The notes beneath the pieces were generated by a model that worked only from the letters and a program-made list of their open reading frames with translations, ran no database searches and was not told where the DNA came from. Below are positions 1-6,177 of a stretch of DNA of 12,020 bases, piece by piece (positions within the stretch are counted from its first letter, which is position 1; each line of letters starts with the position of its first letter). The DNA is from Deltaproteobacteria bacterium. Lineage in GTDB: Bacteria; Desulfobacterota; JAFDIG01. The stretch is taken from positions 1 to 12,020 of the forward strand of contig JAFDIG010000041.1 of NCBI GenBank assembly GCA_019308145.1, given 5' to 3'. Made by a program: the position numbers and the translations under genes.

Positions 1-10
1 AGAGGAAATA

Positions 11-1234
11 TTGTTGAGTAATAATATCTTTAAAGTTGGCCAAATAGTAGAGGGTTATAAAATTGATAACCTCATCGGCAGAGGGGGAATGTCAGAACTT
101 TTCTTGGCACATGATATTGTTTTAGGCAAAAAAGTTGTGATAAAGGTATTAAAGGAGCCTTACTCTGAAAACGAATATTTTAAAAAACACTTTTTAACTG
201 AGGCAAGAATCCAAGCAAATTTAGATAACCCTCATATTGTTCAAATATTTAGAATCTTTACTTACCAAAAAAAAATTTCTCTTGTTTTGCAATATATTGA
301 TGGAACAAATTTGGCTCGAGTAATAAAACGGGCAAAAGAATTAAGAGAAAAAGAGGGCAAAAAAGGAGCATTATCCCTTGAAAGAGGTGTACATATATTT
401 TTACAAATGCTTGATGGCATTGGGTATGCTCACAGATATAGGATTATCCACAAAGATATAAAGCCCTCAAATATCCTTCTCGATAAACAGGGATTAGTAA
501 GGGTTGTAGATTTTGGCCTTTCTTTCCATTTGCCAAAGGGAAATATCAAAAAAGAAAAAAAAGATGAAGTGATTGCTGGAACCCCTTATTATATGTCTCC
601 AGAACAGATATTAAATAAGAAAGTCGATTTTCGCTCTGACATTTATTCCCTTGGTATTACCTTTTTCTATATGCTCACAGGTTGTTTTCCCTCAGGCCCT
701 AATAAAGATCCAGACTCTATCTTGAGATTTCACTTAGAAGGATCCCTTGATTATCCACAACGTATCTTAGAAGAGCATAAAGAAATAATACCAAGAATCA
801 GAGAAGCCATTTTAAAGGCAATAGAAAAAGATCCTGATAATCGCCATCAATCCTGTCTTGAATTTTCTCTTGCTATCAAAGGGGAAAAATTGGATGAAAT
901 GTATTCAGAATTATTACGACGAGCCCTTTCCAAAAAAGGTATTATTACACTCACAGAACGCTCTTATTTAGACAAAATAGCTCCAAAAAAAGGGCTTAGT
1001 TTAAAGGATGCAATGGTCCTTGAAACAAATATAAGAAAGGAGATGGGCCTGCCTCCTCTTGATTTTGCTTTAGAATATAAAATGGCCTTTCTCGACTTGT
1101 TAAAAAAGAAAAGGCATGAAAACTCTATATTTTTAGATGAACTGGATAATACTTATGTTCGCAAAGGGAGGCTTACAAAAACAGAGGCAAGACTTATTAG
1201 GGAAAAGGTCCAATTAGCTCGCACTGAAAAATGA
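11..1234 (+). CDS. Hanks-type serine/threonine protein kinase
   Basis: A cytoplasmic eukaryotic-like kinase that would phosphorylate Ser/Thr residues of unknown targets. The kinase domain covers about residues 14-290. Visible motifs are the glycine loop GRGGMS (23-28), the VIKVLK lysine (K45), a candidate helix-C Glu (E64), the catalytic loop HKDIKPSN (147-154; HKD instead of the usual HRD), DFG (167-169), the activation-segment end GTPYYMSPE (190-198), SDIYSLG with D210, and R278. The tail (about 295-407) has no membrane segment or PASTA repeat. It is helical and charged, with two similar motifs: KG-x2-T-x-T-E at 309-316 and 385-392. The start is taken as TTG at 11, behind a GAGGAAA-like ribosome site at 2-8. 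A second TTG follows at 14, and the frame is open to the window edge, so a start further upstream is possible. The last seven codons and the stop lie in a repeat terminus. Confidence 0.9.
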   Translation: MLSNNIFKVGQIVEGYKIDNLIGRGGMSELFLAHDIVLGKKVVIKVLKEPYSENEYFKKHFLTEARIQANLDNPHIVQIFRIFTYQKKISLVLQYIDGTNLARVIKRAKELREKEGKKGALSLERGVHIFLQMLDGIGYAHRYRIIHKDIKPSNILLDKQGLVRVVDFGLSFHLPKGNIKKEKKDEVIAGTPYYMSPEQILNKKVDFRSDIYSLGITFFYMLTGCFPSGPNKDPDSILRFHLEGSLDYPQRILEEHKEIIPRIREAILKAIEKDPDNRHQSCLEFSLAIKGEKLDEMYSELLRRALSKKGIITLTERSYLDKIAPKKGLSLKDAMVLETNIRKEMGLPPLDFALEYKMAFLDLLKKKRHENSIFLDELDNTYVRKGRLTKTEARLIREKVQLARTEK

Positions 1235-1410
1235 AACGTGAACCAATTTAAATTAAAAATTTTAGAAAATATTGGTTAAAAAATCTCAAAATCAGATTAA
1301 AATTACTCAATCATGATAAATATGAAAAAATAAGGAACTTCTCGCCTTTTATTTTAGTCTGACAAGATCAGCCTAAAGTTAATTAGTTCATTCTTTAGCA
1401 TAGACCAATT
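1212..1410. repeat. MITE-like repeat, copy A (most complete)
   Basis: An AT-rich element of about 199 bp between the convergent kinase and DUF457 genes. Positions 1212-1265 align without gaps to 6030-6083 with 41 of 54 identical bases, including ACTGAAAAAT (1223-1232) and AAAAATTTTAG (1255-1265). The right end (1380-1410) carries TAATTAGT and ATTCTTTAG, an imperfect inverted copy of the left end. Inside is a 10-bp hairpin with one mismatch (TTTAGTCTGA at 1353-1362 with TCAGCCTAAA at 1368-1377), preceded by an AT-rich inverted repeat ending in CCTTTTATTTT. The left end overlaps the kinase stop codon. I see no gene in 1235-1494. Confidence 0.6.
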
Positions 1411-1494
1411 AAAACATCATAAATAAATCTTTTAAACTTATTATTTTAGCTTAATCGTTTGAAGCTTTTTAAGCTATCTTAAAATAGAATATCT

Positions 1495-1965
1495 TTATCT
1501 CTCTTTCCTAAAAAATATCCATAAGTAAATAAAAAAAATTATACTGTAATTCAGAATCATAAACCGAGGATTAGCCCATGAATACCCAGGAAATGCCCAG
1601 TTAGATATAGGCCATAAAAAAGGAGTAGATAAATAAAATTTTGAATGGGTAAAAATATCAATAATGATATGAATAGACCATGCAAAAAGAAAAAATGGAA
1701 TCCCTTTTTTTAATATATATATTATTAAAGCTACTAAAGAGAAAACTACAAGACTGTGGGTAATGCCATAAAGAGTAAAAACCCATGAGGGTATATCATT
1801 AATTACAGGGGGCCTAAAAAAAGAAGGGAGAGTAAAAATTCTATAAACAAGAAAAACTCCCCAAGAAAAAATATCAGGAGCAACCCCAAAAAAGATAGCC
1901 CAGATAAGACGTTTGTATCTATTAAAAAAGATGCCAGACCAAAAGATATGAGCAAGAAAATCCAT
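1495..1965 (-). CDS. YdjM/DUF457-like membrane-bound metal-dependent hydrolase
   Basis: A 156-residue, very hydrophobic protein with four or so membrane segments (about 8-28, 64-85, 90-106 and 136-153). The polar residues fall where the YdjM/DUF457 family keeps its presumed metal ligands: H6 in the N-terminal LAH, P30-D31 in APDIF, T69-H70-S71, and H99, D103, H107 in the HIIIDIFTH stretch. The family is annotated as inner-membrane metal-dependent hydrolases, but a substrate is not generally known, so only the family is called here. I chose ATG at 1965 because it gives the typical MDFLAH opening. A GTG at 1986 would add seven residues. Neither start has a clear Shine-Dalgarno. The gene stands alone, with repeat copies on both sides. 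Confidence 0.62.
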   Translation of the reverse strand: MDFLAHIFWSGIFFNRYKRLIWAIFFGVAPDIFSWGVFLVYRIFTLPSFFRPPVINDIPSWVFTLYGITHSLVVFSLVALIIYILKKGIPFFLFAWSIHIIIDIFTHSKFYLSTPFLWPISNWAFPGYSWANPRFMILNYSIIFFIYLWIFFRKER

Positions 1966-2029
1966 ACTGTTTAAATTAGTTGTCACACCAAAATAAAGAT
2001 ATTATTAAATTAGATTAAATTTTATCGAT

Positions 2030-2153
2030 GTTGTCTTATAAATTGCGAAATTGTAATAAAAATAATTAAAATAATAAGGATTTTTCCTTTTATTTCTGGT
2101 TAGCTTTGTTATCCTGAAAAAATTAGTCTATTTTTCAGTAAAAAAAATTAATT
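2030..2153. repeat. MITE-like repeat, copy B
   Basis: Positions 2035-2119 resemble the right half of the copy at 6030-6177: a TTATAA/ATTG stretch, an AT-rich run, CCTTTTATTT, then a hairpin. The hairpin is a 12-position stem (2093-2104 with 2108-2119) with a TTT loop, two T-T mismatches and one wobble pair. To its right lie AATTAG (2121-2126) and ATTTTTCAGT (2130-2139), the exact reverse complement of the ACTGAAAAAT box in the other copies. The end runs into the stop codon of the CorC-type gene (2148-2150). The left terminus is not recognisable, so this copy is probably decayed or truncated. Confidence 0.5.
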
Positions 2154-3416
2154 TTTATCACTTTTTTTAAGAAATTTTATTAATACTTTCGATATCTTTT
2201 TATCGTCCATTCTAAAAACTTTAAAAAGAAGTCTATCCTCAAATTTAATCTCTTCTCCTTCCTTAGGAATCCTCCCGAATAATGAGAGAATAAAACCTGC
2301 GATACTCACCTCCCTATCTTCTGGTAAGTTTGTATTATATTTTGAGTTTACTACCTTAATCGGCGCATTCCCCTCTGCCATAAGGGTTGTTTCTGAAATA
2401 GGTAATATTAAATTCTCTTCTTTATCAAATTCATCTTGAATCTCCCCTACAATCTCTTCGAGTATATCCTCTAAAGTAATAATACCTTCTACTTCACCAT
2501 ATTCATCAACAACTATTGCTAACTGTGTTTTTTTGCCTAAAAACTGATACAATACATCTTCTGTTCTTGCTGATTCTGGTACAAAAAAAGGTTCCCTTAA
2601 AATGTCGTTTATTGAAAATTTATCTTTTTTATCCCAATAACTTAAAATATCCTTTGCATGTATGATACCAATGATATTATCCAATCTCCCCTTATATACA
2701 GGAAATCTCGTGTAAGGTTTTTCTTTTAAAATTTTTATTAGCTCCGAAAGAGTCGTTTCTTCTGAAACAAATACTACCTCTGTCCTTGGCACCATGATCT
2801 CTTTAATTTTAGAATGCCCTATCTCAAGTAAATTATGAAGCATCTCCTTTTTCTTTTTAGCTACTGCCCCACTTTTCTCACCCAATGATATGATTTCCCT
2901 AATTTCGCCTTCAATTATTGAAGGAGTAAGCTTTGAATGCTCTATTTTTATCATTTTAAGGAATAGGTTAGAAAAAAAAGTAAGGATTTTTACTATTGGC
3001 TTTAAGAAATAAAAGATAATACTAATTGGCTTAGCCACGAAAAAAGAGATCTTTTCTGGATTCTTTATAGATAAGGTTTTTGGAGCAATTTCACAGAAGA
3101 CTAACAAAACAAATGTGAGTAAAAGTGTTGAAAAGATAACCCCTTTTGACCCAAAAAGTGTTATAGCAAGTAAGGTGGCAATTGATGAAGCTAAAACATT
3201 AACAAAATTGTTTCCAAGAAGAATAGTAGCAATAAGTATATCTGGTTCTTTTAATATCTTTTGGATGATCTTTGCCTTTTTTTCCCCTTTTTTTGCTAAA
3301 TATTCCAATCTATATCGGTTTAATGAAAATATGGAAGTCTCAGACCCAGAAAAAAAAGCAGAAAAGAAGAGCAAAAAAAGAAGAAACAAAATTAATATCA
3401 GTTCATGGCTTGTCAT
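2148..3416 (-). CDS. HlyC/CorC-family protein (CNNM + CBS pair + CorC_HlyC domain)
   Basis: A 422-residue inner-membrane protein of the hemolysin-C/CorC (UPF0053) family, several members of which are linked to Mg2+/Co2+ efflux. The order is: an N-terminal CNNM membrane domain (about 1-195) with FFSGSETSIFSLNR (21-34), LLGNNFVNVLASS (66-78) and CEIAPKTLS (108-116); a CBS pair (about 208-325) containing IMVPRTEV, TRFPVY and IVVDEYGEVEGIITLED; and a C-terminal transporter-associated domain (about 335-418). The length is normal and all domains are intact. The ATG at 3416 has no strong Shine-Dalgarno, but it opens directly into the first membrane helix and no other good start is near. The gene is monocistronic, with about 180 bp to its downstream neighbour and 476 bp to the upstream one. 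Ion specificity cannot be told from sequence. Confidence 0.9.
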   Translation of the reverse strand: MTSHELILILFLLFLLFFSAFFSGSETSIFSLNRYRLEYLAKKGEKKAKIIQKILKEPDILIATILLGNNFVNVLASSIATLLAITLFGSKGVIFSTLLLTFVLLVFCEIAPKTLSIKNPEKISFFVAKPISIIFYFLKPIVKILTFFSNLFLKMIKIEHSKLTPSIIEGEIREIISLGEKSGAVAKKKKEMLHNLLEIGHSKIKEIMVPRTEVVFVSEETTLSELIKILKEKPYTRFPVYKGRLDNIIGIIHAKDILSYWDKKDKFSINDILREPFFVPESARTEDVLYQFLGKKTQLAIVVDEYGEVEGIITLEDILEEIVGEIQDEFDKEENLILPISETTLMAEGNAPIKVVNSKYNTNLPEDREVSIAGFILSLFGRIPKEGEEIKFEDRLLFKVFRMDDKKISKVLIKFLKKSDKN

Positions 3417-3573
3417 AAACTTTTATTTGAAAATTAATAAGGTTGGCATATTGTTTTCTTCAAGAACTAATTATTTCATACTGAAAAATGCCACCACGGT
3501 GGAGTATAAAATCCCACCCTGCATTGGTTAATAAACAGTCTTATAAAGTGTAGAGGCTTATTTTACCCAGCCC

Positions 3574-3601
3574 GTAGGGGCAATTCATGAATTACCCCTA
3601 C
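3574..3601. repeat. 28-bp near-perfect palindrome
   Basis: The arm GTAGGGGCAATTCA is followed at once by its reverse complement, with a single mismatched pair (3581/3594). The core ATTCATGAAT contains a BspHI-like TCATGA. On RNA or single-stranded DNA this would form a hairpin of about 13 pairs with almost no loop. There is no T-run after it, so it is not a typical terminator. It resembles the GGGGC...GCCCC palindromic interspersed repeats seen in many uncultured bacterial genomes; that comparison is from memory. Confidence 0.7.
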
Positions 3602-3640
3602 CATTTATTCTACATACAACCTACCATTATTATAGATATG

Positions 3641-3698
3641 ACAGACATCTTGCTGTTATTAATATTTCCACCATATAATTACAGATATAGATGTCTGT
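3641..3698. repeat. Inverted repeat with 10-bp arms
   Basis: ACAGACATCT (3641-3650) is perfectly inverted as AGATGTCTGT (3689-3698) across a 38-bp loop. The right arm continues into GCTACCA, and this AGATG-to-CTACCA word recurs with three changes at 9961-9977. It is probably a REP-like palindrome that has been split or has decayed. Confidence 0.5.
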
Positions 3699-3707
3699 GC
3701 TACCATT

Positions 3708-3724
3708 TAGGGATCATATCCCTA
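3708..3724. repeat. Short perfect hairpin repeat
   Basis: TAGGGAT (3708-3714) and ATCCCTA (3718-3724) form a perfect 7-bp stem with a CAT loop. It lies in the palindrome cluster of the dapL/CorC intergenic region. No T-tract follows on either strand, so it is listed as a repeat and not a terminator. Confidence 0.45.
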
Positions 3725-3892
3725 CACCTTTGGTAAAAGAAGCATCTTAGCTGTCTCTGTTTTATTTTTAAACCGACTTCGTTACTCTGAACGTAATTAG
3801 CCCATTTTTCTTTTGCAAACTAATTACTCAGTCTTTTTTATATGGACTAATTAAAAAATTTTTCTTATCAAAAATCTTTTTATCCCTATATA

Positions 3893-5062
3893 TTAAAACT
3901 TAATGCTGGATAATCTTTTACCTGCCTCCTCAATTCTTTTTTTATCAGCGGTTAAGGAGATGCGGATATATCCCTCCCCTCCCTCACCTAAACCACTTCC
4001 CGGAGTAACAACTATACCTGCTTTTTCCAGAAGATAAGATGTAAAGCTTGTAGAACTATAACCTTTTGGTACCTGAACCCATAAGTAAAAAGTGGCATTG
4101 CAAGGTTCAAAATCAAGACCAATATCTTTTAAATACTTTACTAAAATATCCCTTCGTTCTTGGTATATATTTCTCATTACCTCTACACTTGATTGATCAC
4201 CTGTTAACGCTTCTATACCTGCCTCTTGAATTGCAGAAAATATTCCAGAATCTATGTGAGATTTGAAAAGCCCGAGAGCTTTTATAACTTCACGATTTCC
4301 AACTACCCAACCTAATCTCCAACCTGTCATATTGTAAGTTTTGGAGAAAGAGTGAAATTCTACACCAACATCCTTTGCACCATCTGCTTGAAGAAAACTG
4401 ACTGGCTTGTTCCCGTCAAAATAAATCTCTGAATATGCAGCATCATGACAAACCAATACCTTATGCTTTTTCGCAAAAGATATTACAGAATTAAAAAAAT
4501 CTAAGGAGGCTATAGCAGAGGTAGGGTTATTAGGATAATTTATAAACATCATCTTTGCACGTGAAAGGACTTCTGATGGAATTGCACCTAAATCAGGAAG
4601 AAAATGGTTCTCTTTTTTTAATATCATAAAAAAAGAATCTCCCCCTGCAAATGCAACAGATTGATGATATACAGGATATCCTGGTGATGGAACTAAAGCT
4701 ATATCACCTGAATCTATGAATACAAAAGGAATATGTGCTATCCCATCTTTAGAACCAATCAATGCTAAAACCTCATTTTCTGGATCAAGTTCTACATCAA
4801 ATCGGTTTTTATACCATTTAGCGACTGCTTCTCTAAATGGAAGGGTTCCAGGATAAGGAGGATAACGATGATTTTCCCCTTTCTCACATGCTTTTGCCAT
4901 CTTTTTTATAATATGAGATGGAGTAGGAATATCAGGATCACCTATACCAAGATCAATAATATCCTTTCCAGCATTAACTAACTCCCTTTTTTTCTTATCT
5001 AATTCAGCAAAAAGATATGGAGGTATCGAATTCATTCTGGAAGCCTTTTCTACTAATAGCAT
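3893..5062 (-). CDS. dapL: LL-diaminopimelate aminotransferase (DapL)
   Basis: A 389-residue class I/II PLP aminotransferase that converts tetrahydrodipicolinate and glutamate to LL-diaminopimelate in one step, bypassing the succinylase/acetylase route to lysine and peptidoglycan. It shows the DapL-like opening PPYLFAELDKKK (14-25), LGIGDPDIPTP (38-48), HRYPPYPG (65-72), the GSKDGIAH segment (103-110), NYPNNPT (175-181), HDAAY (206-210), the PLP-binding lysine K241 in SFSKTYNMTGWR, and the substrate-carboxylate arginine R367 in YIRISL. The length is normal. ATG 5062 is preceded by AAGGAG (5071-5076) at 9 nt. The HD-domain gene ends 50 bp upstream, so co-transcription is possible, although the gap holds a TATAAT-like word on the minus strand. 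No other dap gene is in view. Related aspartate-type aminotransferases are the alternative, but the motifs favour DapL. Confidence 0.88.
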   Translation of the reverse strand: MLLVEKASRMNSIPPYLFAELDKKKRELVNAGKDIIDLGIGDPDIPTPSHIIKKMAKACEKGENHRYPPYPGTLPFREAVAKWYKNRFDVELDPENEVLALIGSKDGIAHIPFVFIDSGDIALVPSPGYPVYHQSVAFAGGDSFFMILKKENHFLPDLGAIPSEVLSRAKMMFINYPNNPTSAIASLDFFNSVISFAKKHKVLVCHDAAYSEIYFDGNKPVSFLQADGAKDVGVEFHSFSKTYNMTGWRLGWVVGNREVIKALGLFKSHIDSGIFSAIQEAGIEALTGDQSSVEVMRNIYQERRDILVKYLKDIGLDFEPCNATFYLWVQVPKGYSSTSFTSYLLEKAGIVVTPGSGLGEGGEGYIRISLTADKKRIEEAGKRLSSIKF

Positions 5063-5112
5063 ACTTACATCTCCTTTTATTTTTTAATTATATATTTTTT
5101 TATATTATGATT

Positions 5113-5685
5113 TTATTTTTGAGCATTAACCCACCAGTCACTCTTATCCTTAAACCACCAATCTGAAAAATCTCTCGTCATTATAGTGTCGGCCATTTTT
5201 TTTGCGACAGGAGTGATAAGTCGTTTTTTGATGTAGTAAAGCCATTCTTTGCCATATTTGTTACCTAAATCCATTTCCTGTTTTACCTGTAATATTATCT
5301 CAAGCTGATCCGCATCATTGGCAAGCATCGCCTCTTTGGTTTCCTTTTTATTAAACTCATCTATCAATTCTTTTATATCATCCCCAAAAGGAAGATTAGC
5401 TGTTAAATCTTTTACAGCCTTTTCCTCATCAACCGTAACATATTTTTTGTAAACATAATTTTGATCCCCAATCCTTGCTTCAGGGAGATCATGTAAAAGA
5501 CACAGTTTTATTACCTTTTTTTCATCAACATCTTTTTCCAGTTGAGATAATACATATCCAATGTAAGTAACTCTAAGTATATGCTCTGCAACTGATTCTG
5601 AACCAGTACCTAAAAAACGATAACCTGTTCTTGGAGTTTTCTTTAGCATTCCTACTTCAAAAAGAAAATCTACTATCTCTTTCAT
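5113..5685 (-). CDS. HD-domain phosphohydrolase (YfbR/HDDC2-like, putative 5'-nucleotidase)
   Basis: A 190-residue soluble protein of the HD superfamily, most like the small YfbR/HDDC2 group that dephosphorylates deoxynucleoside monophosphates. Metal-ligand motifs are ESVAEH (H35), LLHDLPEA (H65-D66, E69) and NDADQLE (D124/D126), in the usual order and spacing. The opening DFLFEVGMLKKTPRTGYRF matches the start of HDDC2-type proteins. The C-terminus has a tandem aromatic motif, SDWW at 174-177 and again at 182-185. I chose ATG 5685, preceded by TTGGAAAAG; a TTG at 5694 would add three residues. The gene diverges from the dodecin gene and lies upstream of dapL on the same strand. Substrate preference is inferred from the family only. 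Confidence 0.82.
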   Translation of the reverse strand: MKEIVDFLFEVGMLKKTPRTGYRFLGTGSESVAEHILRVTYIGYVLSQLEKDVDEKKVIKLCLLHDLPEARIGDQNYVYKKYVTVDEEKAVKDLTANLPFGDDIKELIDEFNKKETKEAMLANDADQLEIILQVKQEMDLGNKYGKEWLYYIKKRLITPVAKKMADTIMTRDFSDWWFKDKSDWWVNAQK

Positions 5686-5712
5686 CTTTTCCAAAAGCCT
5701 TACAAAATTTTA

Positions 5713-5738
5713 TTGACATAAATTTTTTTTATTATACC
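5713..5738 (+). promoter_or_regulatory. Candidate promoter for the dodecin gene
   Basis: TTGACA at 5713-5718 is a consensus -35. The following -10 is not clear: TATACC (5733-5738) is only 14 bp away, and the better TATAAC (5741-5746) is 22 bp away. Whichever is used overlaps the opposing promoter of the HD-domain gene. Confidence 0.3.
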
Positions 5739-5759
5739 TTTATAACAGAGTTAAAGCAA
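5731..5759 (-). promoter_or_regulatory. Candidate sigma70-type promoter for the HD-domain gene
   Basis: Read on the minus strand, TTGCTT (5759-5754) is followed after 17 bp by a perfect TATAAT (5736-5731), about 46 bp before the ATG at 5685. Only half of the -35 matches the consensus, but the spacing and -10 are good. Confidence 0.42.
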
Positions 5760-5806
5760 GTATTAGATTAAAATAACATTTCAAAATCATTATTTAGGAG
5801 GAAATT

Positions 5807-6019
5807 ATGGGAGAAGCAAGAGTAGCAAGAGTAACAGAAATTATCGCAGGTTCACCAAAAAGTTTTGATGATGCTGTAAAAGCTGGCTTTGAAAGAGCAA
5901 GAAAAACCTTAAGAGGAATTACTGGGCTTAGAGTACTGGAATTTAGAGTTGCAGTTGAAAATAATCAAATAACTGAGTATAGGGTAAGAATGGAAGTAAT
6001 ATTTATACTTGAATTTTAA
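5807..6019 (+). CDS. Dodecin family protein
   Basis: A 70-residue dodecin, the family that forms hollow 12-mers storing or buffering flavins (and CoA in some bacteria). The fold signature is clear: VARVTEIIAGSPKSFDDAVKAG for strand 1 and the helix, RARKTLRGI, then the two long strands ending in YRVRMEVIFILEF. Characterised dodecins carry a Trp after the TLRxI motif that stacks on the flavin. Here the aligned position is Gly (G40, in GITGLRV) and the protein has no Trp, so flavin binding in the usual way is uncertain. ATG 5807 follows a consensus AGGAGG (5796-5801) at 5 nt, suggesting strong translation. It is a monocistronic gene diverging from the HD-domain gene. The repeat copy starts 10 bp after its stop. 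Confidence 0.9.
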   Translation: MGEARVARVTEIIAGSPKSFDDAVKAGFERARKTLRGITGLRVLEFRVAVENNQITEYRVRMEVIFILEF

Positions 6020-6029
6020 CAAAATATTT

Positions 6030-6177
6030 AATTACTTCACACTGAAAAATAGAGTGCAAACTAATTAAATCTAAAAATTTTAGTTTTATAAGATTGAAAT
6101 AATTGTAAAATAAATAAAAAATTATAAAAAAATAAAAAGTTTTCCTTTTATTTTCAGACTGACTTTGTCGGTTTGAA
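6030..6177. repeat. MITE-like repeat, copy D (right end missing)
   Basis: The left half (6030-6083) aligns without gaps to 1212-1265 (41 of 54 identical) and includes ACTGAAAAAT (6041-6050) and ACTAATTA (6060-6067). An AT-rich inverted repeat follows (6129-6139 with 6145-6154), then the best hairpin of the family: 11 pairs, two of them G-U, with a TTT loop (6153-6163 with 6167-6177). The right terminal box is absent: the hairpin abuts the stop codon (6178-6180) of the small Cys protein. It fills the space between the convergent dodecin and gatA-operon ends and might also stop transcription, though no clean U-tract follows. Confidence 0.6.

Larger units (their letters stand above)
3469..3826. 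repeat. MITE-like repeat, copy C, with nested palindromes
   Basis: The left terminus at 3469-3489 matches the copy at 6030-6050 at 19 of 21 positions. The right side has TTTTATTTTT, a weak hairpin (3767-3777 with 3781-3791, loop TTC), then TAATTAGCCCATTTTTC (3794-3810) and an ACTAATTA box (3819-3826). About 270 bp between the ends differs from the other copies and holds unrelated palindromes (3491-3502, 3574-3601, 3641-3698, 3708-3724). It may be one element invaded by other repeats, or two decayed copies side by side. The gene-free stretch 3417-3892 is almost entirely this material, and I see no coding sequence or tRNA in it. Confidence 0.45.

Noticed and set aside
3115..3531. Plus-strand open frame of 138 codons
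   Set aside because: It lies opposite the CorC-type gene, runs into repeat DNA, and its translation resembles no family. It is an antisense shadow.
3417..3892. CRISPR array or tRNA gene in the palindrome-rich intergenic region
   Set aside because: There are no regularly spaced direct repeats with unique spacers, and no T-loop or cloverleaf could be found on either strand.
4066..4266. Plus-strand open frame of 66 codons
   Set aside because: It lies entirely inside dapL, on the other strand.
5087..5115. Separate promoter for dapL just upstream of its start
   Set aside because: A minus-strand TATAAT (5092-5087) is present, but nothing like a -35 lies 16-18 bp before it, and the DNA is almost pure A/T.
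1353..6177. Repeat hairpins as ordinary intrinsic terminators
   Set aside because: Neither strand has a clean T-run directly after the stem; the flanks are mixed A/T such as AAAATAAAA. They are kept as repeat hairpins of unknown role.
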